The position numbers were made by a program, and so were the translations under genes. The notes under the pieces are model-generated. The model was not told where the DNA came from, made no database searches, and saw nothing but the letters and a program-made list of their open reading frames with translations. From contig KL647296.1 in the NCBI GenBank assembly GCA_000727475.1, forward strand, positions 1,036,865 to 1,100,864: 64,000 nucleotides of DNA, read 5' to 3'. The DNA is from Sarcocystis neurona. Its lineage: Eukaryota > Apicomplexa > Conoidasida > Eucoccidiorida > Sarcocystidae. Of the stretch, positions 50,801-60,788 are shown piece after piece (within the stretch, counting starts at the first letter, position 1; each line of letters opens with the position of its first letter).

Positions 50801-53800
50801 GAAGTTATATTCAACCTGCAACTGTCTCTTTCTCTTCTGTCTGTCTCCCCGACACAAGCACGTGTGACGGGCTACAACACACATAAACACATTCATGTAA
50901 CTAGACAACAGTTGTACGTCAGCAACAGACGAAATTTATACACACTTACTCAGTTATTACCAAATCATATCTTCTTTTCACTCTTCTTTTTTCACAGAGA
51001 CTGGCCTATATGGAGAGCAACTGCAAACATACAGATACACAGATGTACGCCTCCTTGCGCAGGAAACGGAAAAAACGAAGGACACACAATCGACTGTCGC
51101 CGTTCTCCTCCTAATACATATTTTTATAGGTATACGTGTTGTGTGACGGGCTTGTGCAGGCACGCCCAGCGACGTAAAAAACGACAAACGTTTCAAGCAG
51201 AAGAATTTCCCACGTGTATCTTCTCTCTCCATTTCAGGTTCGGAAGATTATCGCGGCCGCTTACAATCTCAGCAGTCAAATCTCGGTCTAGTTTCTGCAA
51301 AACTTGCCTGAACACAAACAACACACAAGAAATTTTCACATGTATACACATATTCTCTGATGGAGAGAGTTGAACAAAAGGAAAAAGCTTCGGCTGACAA
51401 AAAGCACTCCTGCTTATGTATGCCTGAAAGATTTCCTTAATATACACGTAGATATACACACATATATATATACTTACGCCTAGGTAGAGAGAAATAAACG
51501 TACAAGTAAATCGGCTCCGATTACAATACGTGTCTACGCGCACAAACGCACGTCTGCCCTCACAGCAATAGAAATCTTCGTCCATGTATACATGCGCGTC
51601 TCTGTCCCTCTGAGGATGTCTCTGCATATGTTCTCGCTGGTCGTTGCACGTGTACACATATACCTATATGTATGTACACAGCCAAACATGTACCTATACA
51701 AGATCGCACGTACTGAAAGATATGAAAATGAAGAAGCACGTAAGTCTGTGTCTACAAAAAAACGAGTACAAAAATGTCTACTCAAAGATGTGTACAGACG
51801 TGGTGTGCATGTCTACATATGTAAAATCATATACTCACACGTACGTACACAGATTGCCACGTATCTGTCTACGTCTGCATGCATACACATACACGCGAAA
51901 AAACAAATCTACATGTACGCAAGCACGCTGACGCGTACGTCAGTCTGTATCTACGTGAAAACGAGAATTCAAAAGAGGGTGAAAACAGGCGTATGCAGAT
52001 ACACCTACTATACGTAGCCACGTCTAGATACACGCTTGTTGGGAAGGATGTTGACAGGCGTATACAACCCTCTCTATATGTGTACATATGCATTTATACA
52101 TGCGTATTAACACGTACACACAGAGAGAAACAGACATACGTACACACGCACGTAGGCGTACGTAAGTATATATATATATATGAATGTACACATATAAATT
52201 CACTTTCAGCGACATTCACGTCTGGATATACACTTATATAGAAAGACTTAACTGCACCTTTACGCAAACCTATAAGTCAACGAGTCCACGCGTCTTGGGG
52301 CAGCGTATCTCTACGTCGCCTAACTTCCCACTGCTGAAAGTTTCTTTATCCTCCGATATTGTCGGTGTCTGTTGATGGGTGCTCCCTACACATATATCTG
52401 CACGTGAGACCACATACGGCCAAGCTGACTTTTTCACCTATGCTTCTTTGTTGAAAATGAGGATTTTTCTGTGGGATGTGTGTAGTTGAAAATATGCAAT
52501 TTTCGTCTAAACGGTACACGGAAAACGAATTTCATCCCCTACGACGTCGCAGACAGAAAGATGAAAAGAGAGTTTCAACTATGATACACAGACAGAAATA
52601 CCTTCTTATACCTAATATATCAGTAATTACGTATGTGCACAGCGCAGCTTCTACCTTGAACGCAGTTTGACACACGGAAACGCACACCTTCACACATTAT
52701 CCATACGAGAATCCATTAGAATGCCACGTAATACAGATACAGAACGAGACTCACCCATGCGACACATGTATACACGTTCAGACTTCACCTATCGCACATC
52801 TATGGAGAGAAATCCTTACTCGCAAGACGCACATAGCCGAACGGAGAGCGGCCTATGTAGAATACTAACGTCTAGACACGAAACACGTAGATCATCGGCC
52901 GCTACATCCTTTTGCAGGCGGCAACTTTATCCTCTTTGAAAAGAGCAGACGCCTGTCTACAGGCTTCGACAACGACACATAAGTAAACATACACGGATAC
53001 GTGCCTGTCCACGCCTGCATACACATAACTGTATATACACACGTGTACACAGATAGACTTTTGAAGATGCACAGATACACTCATGAGAGCGAAATATATC
53101 GGCACGATCCCGCGCATTTGATTCGCCTGTATGTCGTACATGGTGAGTTTCAGGACGGCGTAGTTGGTGTCCACTTGTTGGAGGCTGTTTGTCTCGAACA
53201 TGGCGCTGTATCCAGCAGCAGCCTCTTGCAGTTTGTTTTCGTAGAGCCGCTGTCTCACTTCGATGGACTCGATGCGTTGGTGCACACCGTGCAGAGCGTG
53301 AGTCGTCTGCTGTTGCTGGTTGATCATCTGCTGCAGCAGTCCGACAATTTGCTGGTGCTGCTGGTGCTGCGTCGCCCCCACGTGTTGCGCTGCGTCTCTC
53401 TCCATACCCGCGTATCCAAAAAACCCCATTGCCGCGCCTCCGCTTCCTCCTGCCGGTCCTCCTCCTCCCCGTGCAGGAGCAACGGGAGAAGAAGCGGCAG
53501 CAGCAGCCGGAGCCGCAGCAGGCACCGGAAGAGACGTCAGAGTGCCATCAGCGAGTTGGCCTTTAATTTTTTCGCAGAGGAAGCTGGTTTTCTTGGTCTG
53601 AGTGAAGAGCCATTTTATCTGTTTATCGGCCAGCAGTGCTTGCGCGGTCGCTACGGCAGTGCGGTCAAGGCTGTGTTGTGACGAGTCCCCAGGAAACCCC
53701 GGGGCGCGCCGGCGGCAGCCGAAGACGCACGCGGTCGCCGACAGCAGCAGCTGAAGCAGGAAGAAGAAGCGGCCCGTCACGAGGCGGCACAGCAGCAGCA

Positions 53801-56800
53801 CGGCGAGAATCCACGCTGCAGCAAGCCACAGATCCGGATTCTGCTGCTGCAACTGCTGACTCCGCGCTGCGGCGAGAGCCAGCAGCCGGTAGGTGTGCCC
53901 CTCCACTTGTACCCGCAGCCGCTGCAGCGCGTACAGTCCCTGCAGCAGCACCCTCTCCACAGACGGCCGATGCCGTTCGTAGAGAATAAACAGACCCTCT
54001 TTCACGCAGCTCCAGTACGTGGGAAGAGGATTCATGTGCAGCGACATCCACACTGGACGCTTGCCGTCCCATTTCTTCAGCGCTTCAGCAGTACACCAAG
54101 AATCGCAGTGACGCTCCAGCACGGCCTCTACGCACTTCTCGTGGTCGCCGGCCATGCAGCGGGAAGCTGCTACTGTGTTTCCGTTAGCTGGCACGCCTGC
54201 AAAGACCAGGACGGGCGAGACGGCGACAGAGTACAGGGAAGAGGAAGAAGAAGAGCGGAGTACGGGGGAAGAAAGCCAACAACATGTCTACACGTACGTA
54301 GACAAAAAACCACGACGCGCACCAAACACTCGTGAAAACGAGACGCACGAGACGAAGGGGAAAAAAGGTCGCCAGCAGAAACGAATACGTACAAATGAGA
54401 ATGCGAATGAAACACTCAAGAAGAAGAAAGGGGTGCCGAACGGAGAAACGAAAACAACACCTCCGGGCTACCTTTACGATGCGATGCACGAGAGGCAAGG
54501 GGTCTCACCAAACGACTAGAGAAGACAGTACTTGACGCTTTACCCGAACAACCAGGGGACACAGAAGGAAAAGTAGTCCTCGCTGAAACGCCGCAACCAG
54601 TCAACTGAGATTCGCTTGCGAAAAAGGCCTGCACTTCACATCTACCAGTCACAGATGAAAATACGTAAAACACTCTACGAACTTGACGTCCAGTGCTGCA
54701 GTATATACACGGGAGAAAGTCAAAAATGTAAGGAAAACAAGCGTTAGCTACACGAATGGAAGCACCTGCTGTCATTAGTCATCGGTCGTATATTTCTTCC
54801 GCTACTGACACTACTTGGACTACCGCGACTATCACTGAATGTTTCTCTCCCACCTCTTGCGCGATCATAAGCGTCGGCTCTCCGCTCTATCTCCCGCCAC
54901 AACGGAGTGTCTTCGGACTTTTTGCTCGGGAAATCGTCGACCGCTTCCTGAACGAGCCCCTCGCCAGACGGTTGACCGGGTTGTCTCGCGTTTCTCTCCT
55001 CGGTATTCACTTGGGGCTGGTCCACCTGCAGCTGCTCCTGCTCCTGCTTCTGGGTTTGCTGCTGCTGTTGCTGCCCCCGTTCTTCCTCGGACAGATACAC
55101 GGGGGCACCGGAGAACTCAGCTGCTGAAGCATCAGGCGTAGATTCTGTTGTTTCGGCTGTTTTGTTGCTGCCTGCGTCCTCCGCGTGGCTCTTTGCCTGC
55201 TGCAGTTGCTGCTTGGGGCGGACATTCAGCTGCTGAGAGACACGGTAACGGGCTGTAGAAGTTGGCACCTGCGGCTCCTGTTTTTCTTCTGCGACCCCGT
55301 GCTGCGTTTGCCGTAGTCCCACACTTTCCTGCTGCCCCGACTGAATTGGTTTAGGCAGCTGGTAGTCCTGTTGACTGGCACCTCGCTGCTGCTGTTGCGG
55401 AGAAGGACGCTGATGCTGCGGGATCTCGCTAGAATTTGGCTGCTGCAGCTGCTGAGTAGTAGAGAGGCGAGGCTGTTGAGGTTGCTGCTGTGGCTGCTGC
55501 GGTCGTCCGAAGGGTCGGCGAGAAATGCTGTCAGTTGCGACGTTATCTGTGACAGGAATCTGCTGGTATGCAGGAGCAAAACTCGCTGGAAATGGACGAG
55601 GAGCTGTCTCTCCTTCTACACTTGGATGTCGCTTTGCTGCTCCAGCTGCGTTTCCCGAAGACGCTTCACGCTGCTGGTGTTGCTGCTGCTGTTGCTGCTG
55701 ATTCTGCGCTCGCGACCATGTCAACAAAATGCTGCTCGATCGGTGTTCGGCTTCTGGATTCTTCTGCTGACGCTCTACTTTATCCCAGCCGCCTGTTAGT
55801 CCTGCTTCGATTCGTGGAGGTCTTTTCTTCGCTTCTGGTGGCGTCGCTGTGGCAGCTGCGTTCCCCGTAAAAGTTTCTGCCTTTGCTTCGCCACTTTCCT
55901 CTTTAGTATTCTCACGCTCTCCTACAGCCCCTTCCGTGCCTACGGTTGATGCGCCTACCGCCTTCATCCTCTCCGCAGCGGCCTCTCCGGCTTCTGGTGT
56001 GGTTTTCGCCTCTGTTTTCGGGTCTCCTGCTGTCCCTTCTCGTTGTTTAGCTGGTAGTTCCTCTTCTTTTGCTGGTGTGGCTGCTTCTCGCTGCGTAGCT
56101 GAAGAGTCCTCTGCTACTTGTGCGTGCCATCCCACATTGCCGGTCGTAGAAATTGGTGCTGTCTCCATCGTTGGTTCGCTCGTTGCTGCTCCCACAACCT
56201 CTTCCTTCATTGCTGGTGCAGTTGTTGCTTTCAGAAAATTGTCCTTCGTTGCCGCGCCAGTTTCTGCCTCCGACACCTCTTCAAAGACCGCACGCAACCG
56301 TTCTCGTTCCCCTATCTTCTTAAAGTCTTCACAATTATCTTCAGGCTTTCCTGCTGCAGCCGCAACAAGAGGACTTGCTGCTTCTGTAACACTCGGGGTT
56401 GCGCCTGCAGAGAGAAGAAGACCTGCCGTTGATGCGGCGGCAACGGCACCTGCTGTTCCCACAACAGGAGGAGGTGCTGCTGCTGCTCCGACAAAAGAAG
56501 GAGTTCTTGAGGTGAGCGGCTTCGTCGGAAGTTGAGCGGGGGATAGACCTACTGCTGCACGCGACGCTGCCAGTGTGGCACCAAGCTGAGATACGACAGC
56601 AAGCGACTGCAATGTCACAGAATCGACAATCGTATCAGAAGAAAGAGGGGACGTAGGAGTAAAAGAGTTAACTGCAATTAACTTTTCACCAAAAGTAGCG
56701 CGTTCAGTTACGATGTTTCCTTTATTCACACGAACCTCTGCATCAGGTATTTCATCTCGAGCAGAAAAAGCATCTAATGCAGCACCAGAACAGCCTTCTG

Positions 56801-59800
56801 CGTGCTCAACAGTTGCCGTTGGGGCAGTGGGACGGACAGCGGCGGTAGTAATTCCAGCAGCCCGTGCTTGCGGGGTAGGAACTTCAGGGGTTGCCGGAGG
56901 CGTCGCAACGAGGTCACCATTCGAAGTAACAGGAACAGCTGTCGAACTCTTTCTCGAAGAAGTGTCGCTGTCACCTTTCTCTTCACCAGATGCTTCTCCG
57001 TCTGCCTTGCTGCCTTGTGCTACAGGGAGAGAGGCGCTTTCCCTAGTCGTCGCAGCACTTCCACCACCATTAGTGGTGGCTCCAGCCTTCGCAACAGCAG
57101 TCGCACTTCGGCCGGCATCTGCCGAAGAGAGGTGGGCAGAGGTGGAATCACGCATGCTCTTCTTACCCAAGGCAGTAGCAGCGGCATCGCTTCCTTTCTT
57201 ATCCGCACCATCTGCCATTATCTGGTCTTGTTTCAAAACGGAAACAGGCAGCGTCTTCTGTACTGTGCCTCTGGGCTCTTGCGGTGACCGTACAGTGTTT
57301 TGTTTCTTCTGCGGTAGCCCGACTCCCGAAGCGACCTGTCTGGCGGCCGTCTCTCGTCCCATTGGTGGAGATGACGTCCGAGGTGCTCGGTCGTCAAGAA
57401 ACACAGGGTGTTCTACCTCTCTAATCACTGAACTTTCCTTTTCTCTCGCGTGATCTGCTGTCAAACTGTCTCCTTTGTTCTCTTCTGTTCCAAAGGGCAC
57501 CTCTTTCTCTTTAGATTCTACTCGTCTCGATTCCGCCTCATCAGCTGGTTCTGTTGTCATCACTCGCTCTGTTGCTGTCAACTGCGTATGTAATTTCTTG
57601 TTGACCTCTGTTTGTGAAAGAACGGGGGGGGTATCTGGGTTTGCGAGTAGCTGGTCTGTGCTGGAAGAAGTTATCTCTTTTTCTTTGAGAGGAGCGCCAA
57701 CGAAGTCCCGCCAGTTCTTCAATGACTGTTCTTCGTTGTCCGTTGTCGCATTGGATGACGGAGTACCAGCAGGAGATTCAAAAGCTGCAGCTTCGTCCTC
57801 GTTCTCGAGTACACTTTCGTCCGCATTGTCTCTTTCCTCTTCTTCCTCCGCAGCAGCTTCACTTGTGTCCTTCACGTCTTCGCTGTCGCTTTCCGCGTCG
57901 GCTTCACGAAATGCGTCGGCATCGGCTCGCCAGAGATCATCGACTGGAGCAGATGTAATCTCTCCGTTCCTTCCCGCAGGCTTTCTCCCTTCCGTTTCTT
58001 CTTCTTTTTCCTGTGGTTTCCATGGTTGAGGCTCATCGTCAAGGTGCGACTGCGGTTCTCCTTCTGGTCTGTCTTTTACCTCTTCAACGTACAACTTCAG
58101 CTTGTAACGCGGGCGGCCCTCGTCCACCTCTTCTGACGCTGTAGATTTCACTGAACGCATGTCTTCGTAAGATCTTCCGTAAAGACTGGCAGACGACACG
58201 GGAGTATAACCAAGCAGTCGTTCGATAGGACCAATACCATCATCTTCCGCTTCAGGAGGAAATAGTTTTATATCATCATCAGGTTGATCATCAATAGATC
58301 TGCCAGCACGTATTCGCCTCAGCGCTTCTGCTACGCGAGCCTTTTGTCCAAGCGTGTTCCGCACTGATGCCGCTACACCCCCGACGTGGTCCAGTTCCTG
58401 GAGTTTCATTTCCAACTGGGGATTTGGCCAGTCTACGTGAATTCCCAGAACAAAGAGAAGGTTCGGATCCTGCAAAAACAGACACCTTTCAGAACAATGT
58501 CCATGTGTACGTACGCATATAGATACATAAATTCATACTCAGTGTATGAGTGCACGTTGTTTGTCCACGTACATACGTACAATATATACGTGAAAATACA
58601 TTATTGCGCGCGTGTCTATATGCAGGCCACCCACACCGATATTTATACGTGCAGACACTCGTGTAGATACATGTACACAGCGCGATTTGCATCTGTGAGC
58701 ACCTATCAGAAGACTGCCAAATAACAAACTGGTGCTTCTTGCCGCTCCAGACCGCGTACGTCAAACACATGAACAGTAACATATACTGGCGCCTCCGTTG
58801 AATCCCACATACGCAACAAACTATAATCTTCCGCGAGAAACCAGCAATGCACGAAGTGTTTTGAAGTGGCGCGTTTCCACATCGCACCCGTACTGGGCAG
58901 ACACTGTATTATTCGCAACTATTTCGTATCACACGATGGACACGGGAGGGCAAGATGACTGTCAGAGGATCGAACGGGGAGCAGAGTCCATAAGACACAA
59001 GCCAACCCTTGCGGCCGCTCAAAAAAGTGTAGAAGACATATTAAATTGCTACAAGTGAGAAAGTCCACAGACGACGTCCAGAAAAACTCACGTGCTGGAC
59101 GTTACATATATGTACACATATGCATATATGTGTATACATGTACTTACACACGTGTTTACAGTTAGACACAGTTTACATATCTACGGCCTAGTTTGTAAAT
59201 CTCAAAGGTGGTGGTGATAACGAATGAGGAGATAAACTACCGAACGCGAAATCGTCTGAAAGCTGCCGTGAAACAGGCACAACGTTTGTTTAGTGATTTC
59301 TCTACGACACGCTCAGTGATTCAATCACAAACAGAAGCTGCGTCGTGGCAGCCGTGAAATCTCCACCGAGTTATACAACGTGCAGAAGGCGTTTTGCTGA
59401 ATCCGGTTGTGCCGCTTGTATACCGCGCCGAAAGGCTGAACGGACTGAACGGTACCATAGCCGACCAGCAACATACATCGTGCCACGGAAAAACTCCTCA
59501 AAACGTCTCCCGTGATCTCCACTGACCTTAACAGCTCTAGAAGAAATCAGTGATGCAAGAGCATCTCAATTACGAAAGAACACTGAATTCACGGAACTAA
59601 CACCCCTGAACGTGCGTTCATCTCATTACATACACGTACGTGCACCACGCTCCTCTAAGTCCAATCAGAACCCTGTAGCTCACACCATTAAGGAAGCTTT
59701 CTTACCAGTAATGCCCTGGTATTGCAGTAGGGTAAGAGAAAGCAGATGAGCCACGAGTAGCGGCGCACTCCAGAATATGCCCGCAAGATAGGTGCAGCTT

Positions 59801-59870
59801 CGACAATAGTAGAGAAATCATCAAGACACATGGTGACGAGGCAGAGGTACAACACGAGAAACACCTTCAT
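44681..59870 (-). CDS. Large membrane-anchored, coiled-coil, Pro/Ala-rich protein of unknown family
   Basis: This is a second multi-exon gene, on the minus strand. Eight exons from 58469 down to the TAA at 44683-44681 join in phase and encode 2,738 residues. Five tentative exons from 59870 would add a hydrophobic leader and an aromatic N-terminal region. Order of parts: a globular start (DPNLLFVLGIHVDW...); about 1,200 disordered acidic, Ala/Thr- and Gln-rich residues; a Cys-containing segment; two adjacent transmembrane helices; a coiled coil near IVGLLQQMINQQ; Ala/Pro-rich disorder with a small helical domain (NLPWLLRQLWHIQRSLPELL); polyproline; a PFYDPF motif; and a short C-terminus with NPFGF. 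No enzyme motif is visible. DPF and NPF are known in other eukaryotes to bind clathrin-adaptor ears and EH domains, so a link to membrane traffic is conceivable. I do not recognise the family; it may be coccidian-specific. Confidence 0.8.
45388..45517 (-). CDS. Minus-strand gene, Pro-rich penultimate exon
   Basis: Acceptor GTGGTCAACCAG and donor AAAAAAG|GTAATT. In the phase set by its neighbours it reads FCPPPPAFRGSGYPHPPPSS and on to a basic end (RFPREKR). Two other frames are also open here. This one is chosen because both junction phases fit and the Pro-rich composition continues. Confidence 0.7.
45794..45810. repeat. (TA)n microsatellite in minus-gene intron
   Basis: A short pure TA tract in the intron between 46046 and 45518; a second one lies at 45961-45987. 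Confidence 0.9.
46047..48134 (-). CDS. Minus-strand gene, Pro/Ala/Ser-rich exon with polyproline and DPF
   Basis: A strong acceptor (CTTCTTTTATAATTGCAG) follows a 200-nt pyrimidine-rich zone. About 696 residues, mostly Ala, Pro, Ser and Gly, begin GVFALPLVTSPVRSTLSAPG. Around 46541-46569 it has SPFYDPFAA. Around 46170-46275 there are two polyproline runs of about 11 residues, separated by GGLAAT. I end it at CGAAGTG|GTAATA (phase 1), which joins directly to the next Pro-rich exon. Confidence 0.88.
48912..49872 (-). CDS. Minus-strand gene, Ala/Pro-rich exon with a helical domain
   Basis: Acceptor TGAATGCATGCAG and donor CAGGAG|GTACGC, phase 0 in and 1 out. It begins with a helix (AEPLETAFFAHMDSVNEAVA...), then has three short repeats of the type GAPPPP(V/A)AAA in an Ala/Pro region. 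A folded part of about 100 residues follows: NLPWLLRQLWHIQRSLPELL, then EFHAQLVLTRKVGDAHQQIV. It ends Ser-rich. The folded part is the best query for a family search. Confidence 0.88.
51265..51307 (-). CDS. Minus-strand gene, small coiled-coil exon
   Basis: Acceptor TTGTTTGTGTTCAG and donor GAGATT|GTAAGC. It reads QVLQKLDRDLTAEI, heptad-like, and continues in phase into AEPLETAFFAHMDSVNEAVA, so the coiled coil runs through. A longer version ending at CACG|GTGGGA (51214) is also in phase and would add VSGRDNLPNLKWREKIH. Confidence 0.6.
52167..52181. repeat. (TA)n microsatellite in minus-gene intron
   Basis: A short TA tract within a CA/TA-rich region (about 51420-52250) in the intron between exons ending at 53140 and starting at 51307. 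No exon seen in that region. Confidence 0.9.
53140..54196 (-). CDS. Minus-strand gene, transmembrane pair and coiled coil
   Basis: Acceptor CCTGGTCTTTGCAG. It starts VPANGNTVAASRCMAGDHEK, then a segment with paired Cys and Trp (CDSWCTAEALKKWDGKR) and a helical stretch (LLQGLYALQRLRVQ). Two hydrophobic helices follow back to back (LWLAAAWILAVLLLCRLV, about 53836-53780, and FFFLLQLLLSATACVF just downstream). A basic Cys-Arg turn, an Ala/Pro linker and a coiled coil (IVGLLQQMINQQQQTT...) come next. The 3' end is uncertain: AT|GTACGA at 53140 gives the phase needed next; ATGA|GTGTAT at 53081 would add VPIYFALM but breaks it. Confidence 0.85.
54544..54641 (-). CDS. Minus-strand gene, exon with Cys and Ser
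   Basis: Acceptor TCATCTGTGACTGGTAG and donor TGTTCGG|GTAAAG. It reads CEVQAFFASESQLTGCGVSA then RTTFPSVSPGCSG. Phase 2 in and 1 out agree with both neighbours. GTAAAG is preferred over a later donor (GTTTG|GTGAGA) that breaks phase. Confidence 0.65.
54766..58469 (-). CDS. Minus-strand gene, 3.7-kb exon, globular start then disordered
   Basis: The acceptor is CTGTTTTTGCAG at 58470; there is no ATG at the start, so this is an internal exon. The first ~90 residues (DPNLLFVLGIHVDWPNPQLE...RIRAGRSIDD) look folded. About 1,140 residues follow that are acidic, then Ala/Thr-rich, then Gln-rich. A conserved-looking charged C-terminal part contains EIERRADAYDRARGG. I end it at GACAGCAG|GTGCTT because phase 2 fits the next exon; otherwise translation stops at 54746-54744. 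The open frame of 1,243 codons on this strand alone shows it is coding. Confidence 0.9.
58787..58892 (-). CDS. Minus-strand gene, tentative exon before the long exon
   Basis: Acceptor GTCTGCCCAG and donor GCGCCA|GTATAT. It reads TGAMWKRATSKHFVHCWFLA then EDYSLLRMWDSTEAP, a tryptophan-rich stretch that looks like a folded domain. It leaves in phase 0, as the next exon requires. A second donor 24 nt further (TTTGAC|GTACGC) is also in phase and would add VYVTVHVFD. Confidence 0.45.
58944..59048 (-). CDS. Minus-strand gene, tentative exon with hydrophobic segment
   Basis: Acceptor GGACTTTCTCACTTGTAG. It reads NLICLLHFFERPQGLACVLW and onward, hydrophobic enough to be membrane-associated. The donor is not fixed: CTCCC|GTGTCC and CCATC|GTGTGA (end at 58935) both give the phase needed. 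Low certainty. Confidence 0.3.
59241..59262 (-). CDS. Minus-strand gene, very tentative 22-nt microexon
   Basis: Acceptor TTTCACGGCAG and donor GTTCG|GTAGTT, reading AFRRFRV plus two bases. It is proposed only because it bridges phase 1 to phase 2 between its neighbours. A different donor or acceptor pair could replace it. Confidence 0.2.
59424..59526 (-). CDS. Minus-strand gene, tentative exon 2
   Basis: It reads VSGDHGRRFEEFFRGTMYVA and onward to a basic aromatic end (VRSAFRR). Phase 0 in matches the previous donor. Donor CGGCGCG|GTATAC, phase 1; an alternative donor at GCTG|GTCGGC has the same phase. The composition looks like a folded, basic, aromatic-rich region. Confidence 0.4.
59706..59870 (-). 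CDS. Minus-strand gene, tentative first coding exon with hydrophobic leader
   Basis: The exon opens after a very strong acceptor (CTTTTTCTTTCTTTCCCGTTCAG) at 59877-59875. The first ATG, at 59870, starts MKVFLVLYLCLVTMCLDDFS, which looks like a signal peptide or signal anchor. A second hydrophobic run (WLICFLLPYC) follows. Donor TTACTG|GTAAGA, phase 0. Since an acceptor precedes it, a noncoding upstream exon or a further coding exon is likely. Tentative. Confidence 0.45.
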
Positions 59871-60542
59871 CCACCTGAACACGGGAAAGAAAGAAAAAGT
59901 TACACAAGGTCTCCCCCTTCCTCCACTTGGAGGAAGAAACGCAAGGGAAGCCATATTTGTAAATGTTGCAGGTCCACGGTTTGACACGCGTACAGCACTA
60001 AAAGAACGTCACATTAAGCTACCGACACGCGCTACAGTCAGATTTGCGATTTTAGCGAAGGAATGCAAGAAAGCGGAAAGGGGAGGGACTCTGCACAGGT
60101 AGACACAGGATAGCGAGGTCAAATCAACAGCTTCGCTAGACGGAAGCGTGCAACCACACAAAAAGCGTACACTCGGGCAGATATTTTGAATCCACGCAAG
60201 CAAACAGGCGTCTCTGCAAAGTACTCATCTAAGACCCAAACCTGTTGTCCTACGCGTTCCCCTCTTTTCAAACATGCTGTCTTGAATCTTCCTCTCGGCA
60301 CCGCGCTGTTATTTGTTCTGGTCTTACGACGGTAAAGGTTTAGCAGATCGCTCAAATCAACGCACGCGTGTACCACAATGCAGAAACGAAATCTCACAAC
60401 TGAAGCTGCAAAGCACGCTGAGTATTGGTCGCTGAAGGCGCCCTACAAGCCCTGAAGACAGAAGACAGAACTCTCAACATGTGTGCAGGTTTTTACGAAA
60501 AGATGGTATAAAGAGGTGATGGGCGACATAGGAAGTGAGTCT

Positions 60543-60576
60543 GACACCCGGTTCCCTTGAAAGGCAACCGGGTGTC
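60543..60576. other. Perfect inverted repeat (11-bp arms)
   Basis: GACACCCGGTT (60543-60553) and AACCGGGTGTC (60566-60576) are exact reverse complements around a 12-nt loop. It is GC-rich and stable. It lies about 670 nt upstream of the tentative start of the minus-strand gene. Confidence 0.85.
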
Positions 60577-60769
60577 TTAACGAGTATGACCACTATGACG
60601 CCCACATGTACATGCAAACGAAGATGTACGGTTATGATAAGCAAGAACGTAATGGTTTAGGGCCATAGTGCAACTGCGTAGGACACCACAGTGTCACTTT
60701 CTGTTGACAAAAAGAAATGGGCGCGGGTCCACACGAAATGCGTGGCTTTACGTTACTTGAACGTTAAGC

Positions 60770-60788
60770 CGTCTGTCTAAGACAGACG
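60770..60788. other. Perfect short palindrome (9-bp arms)
   Basis: CGTCTGTCT and AGACAGACG flank a single A. It lies 190 nt from the larger hairpin. Function unknown. Confidence 0.8.

Noticed and set aside
55371..58029. Plus-strand open frames opposite the 3.7-kb exon
   Set aside because: Antisense shadows; the minus frame is open for 1,243 codons and has coding-like composition.
58706..59530. Resemblance to SMP/C2 lipid-transfer or SUN domains in the N-terminal region of the minus gene
   Set aside because: Only a few residues fit; the strand order and later sequence do not follow those families.
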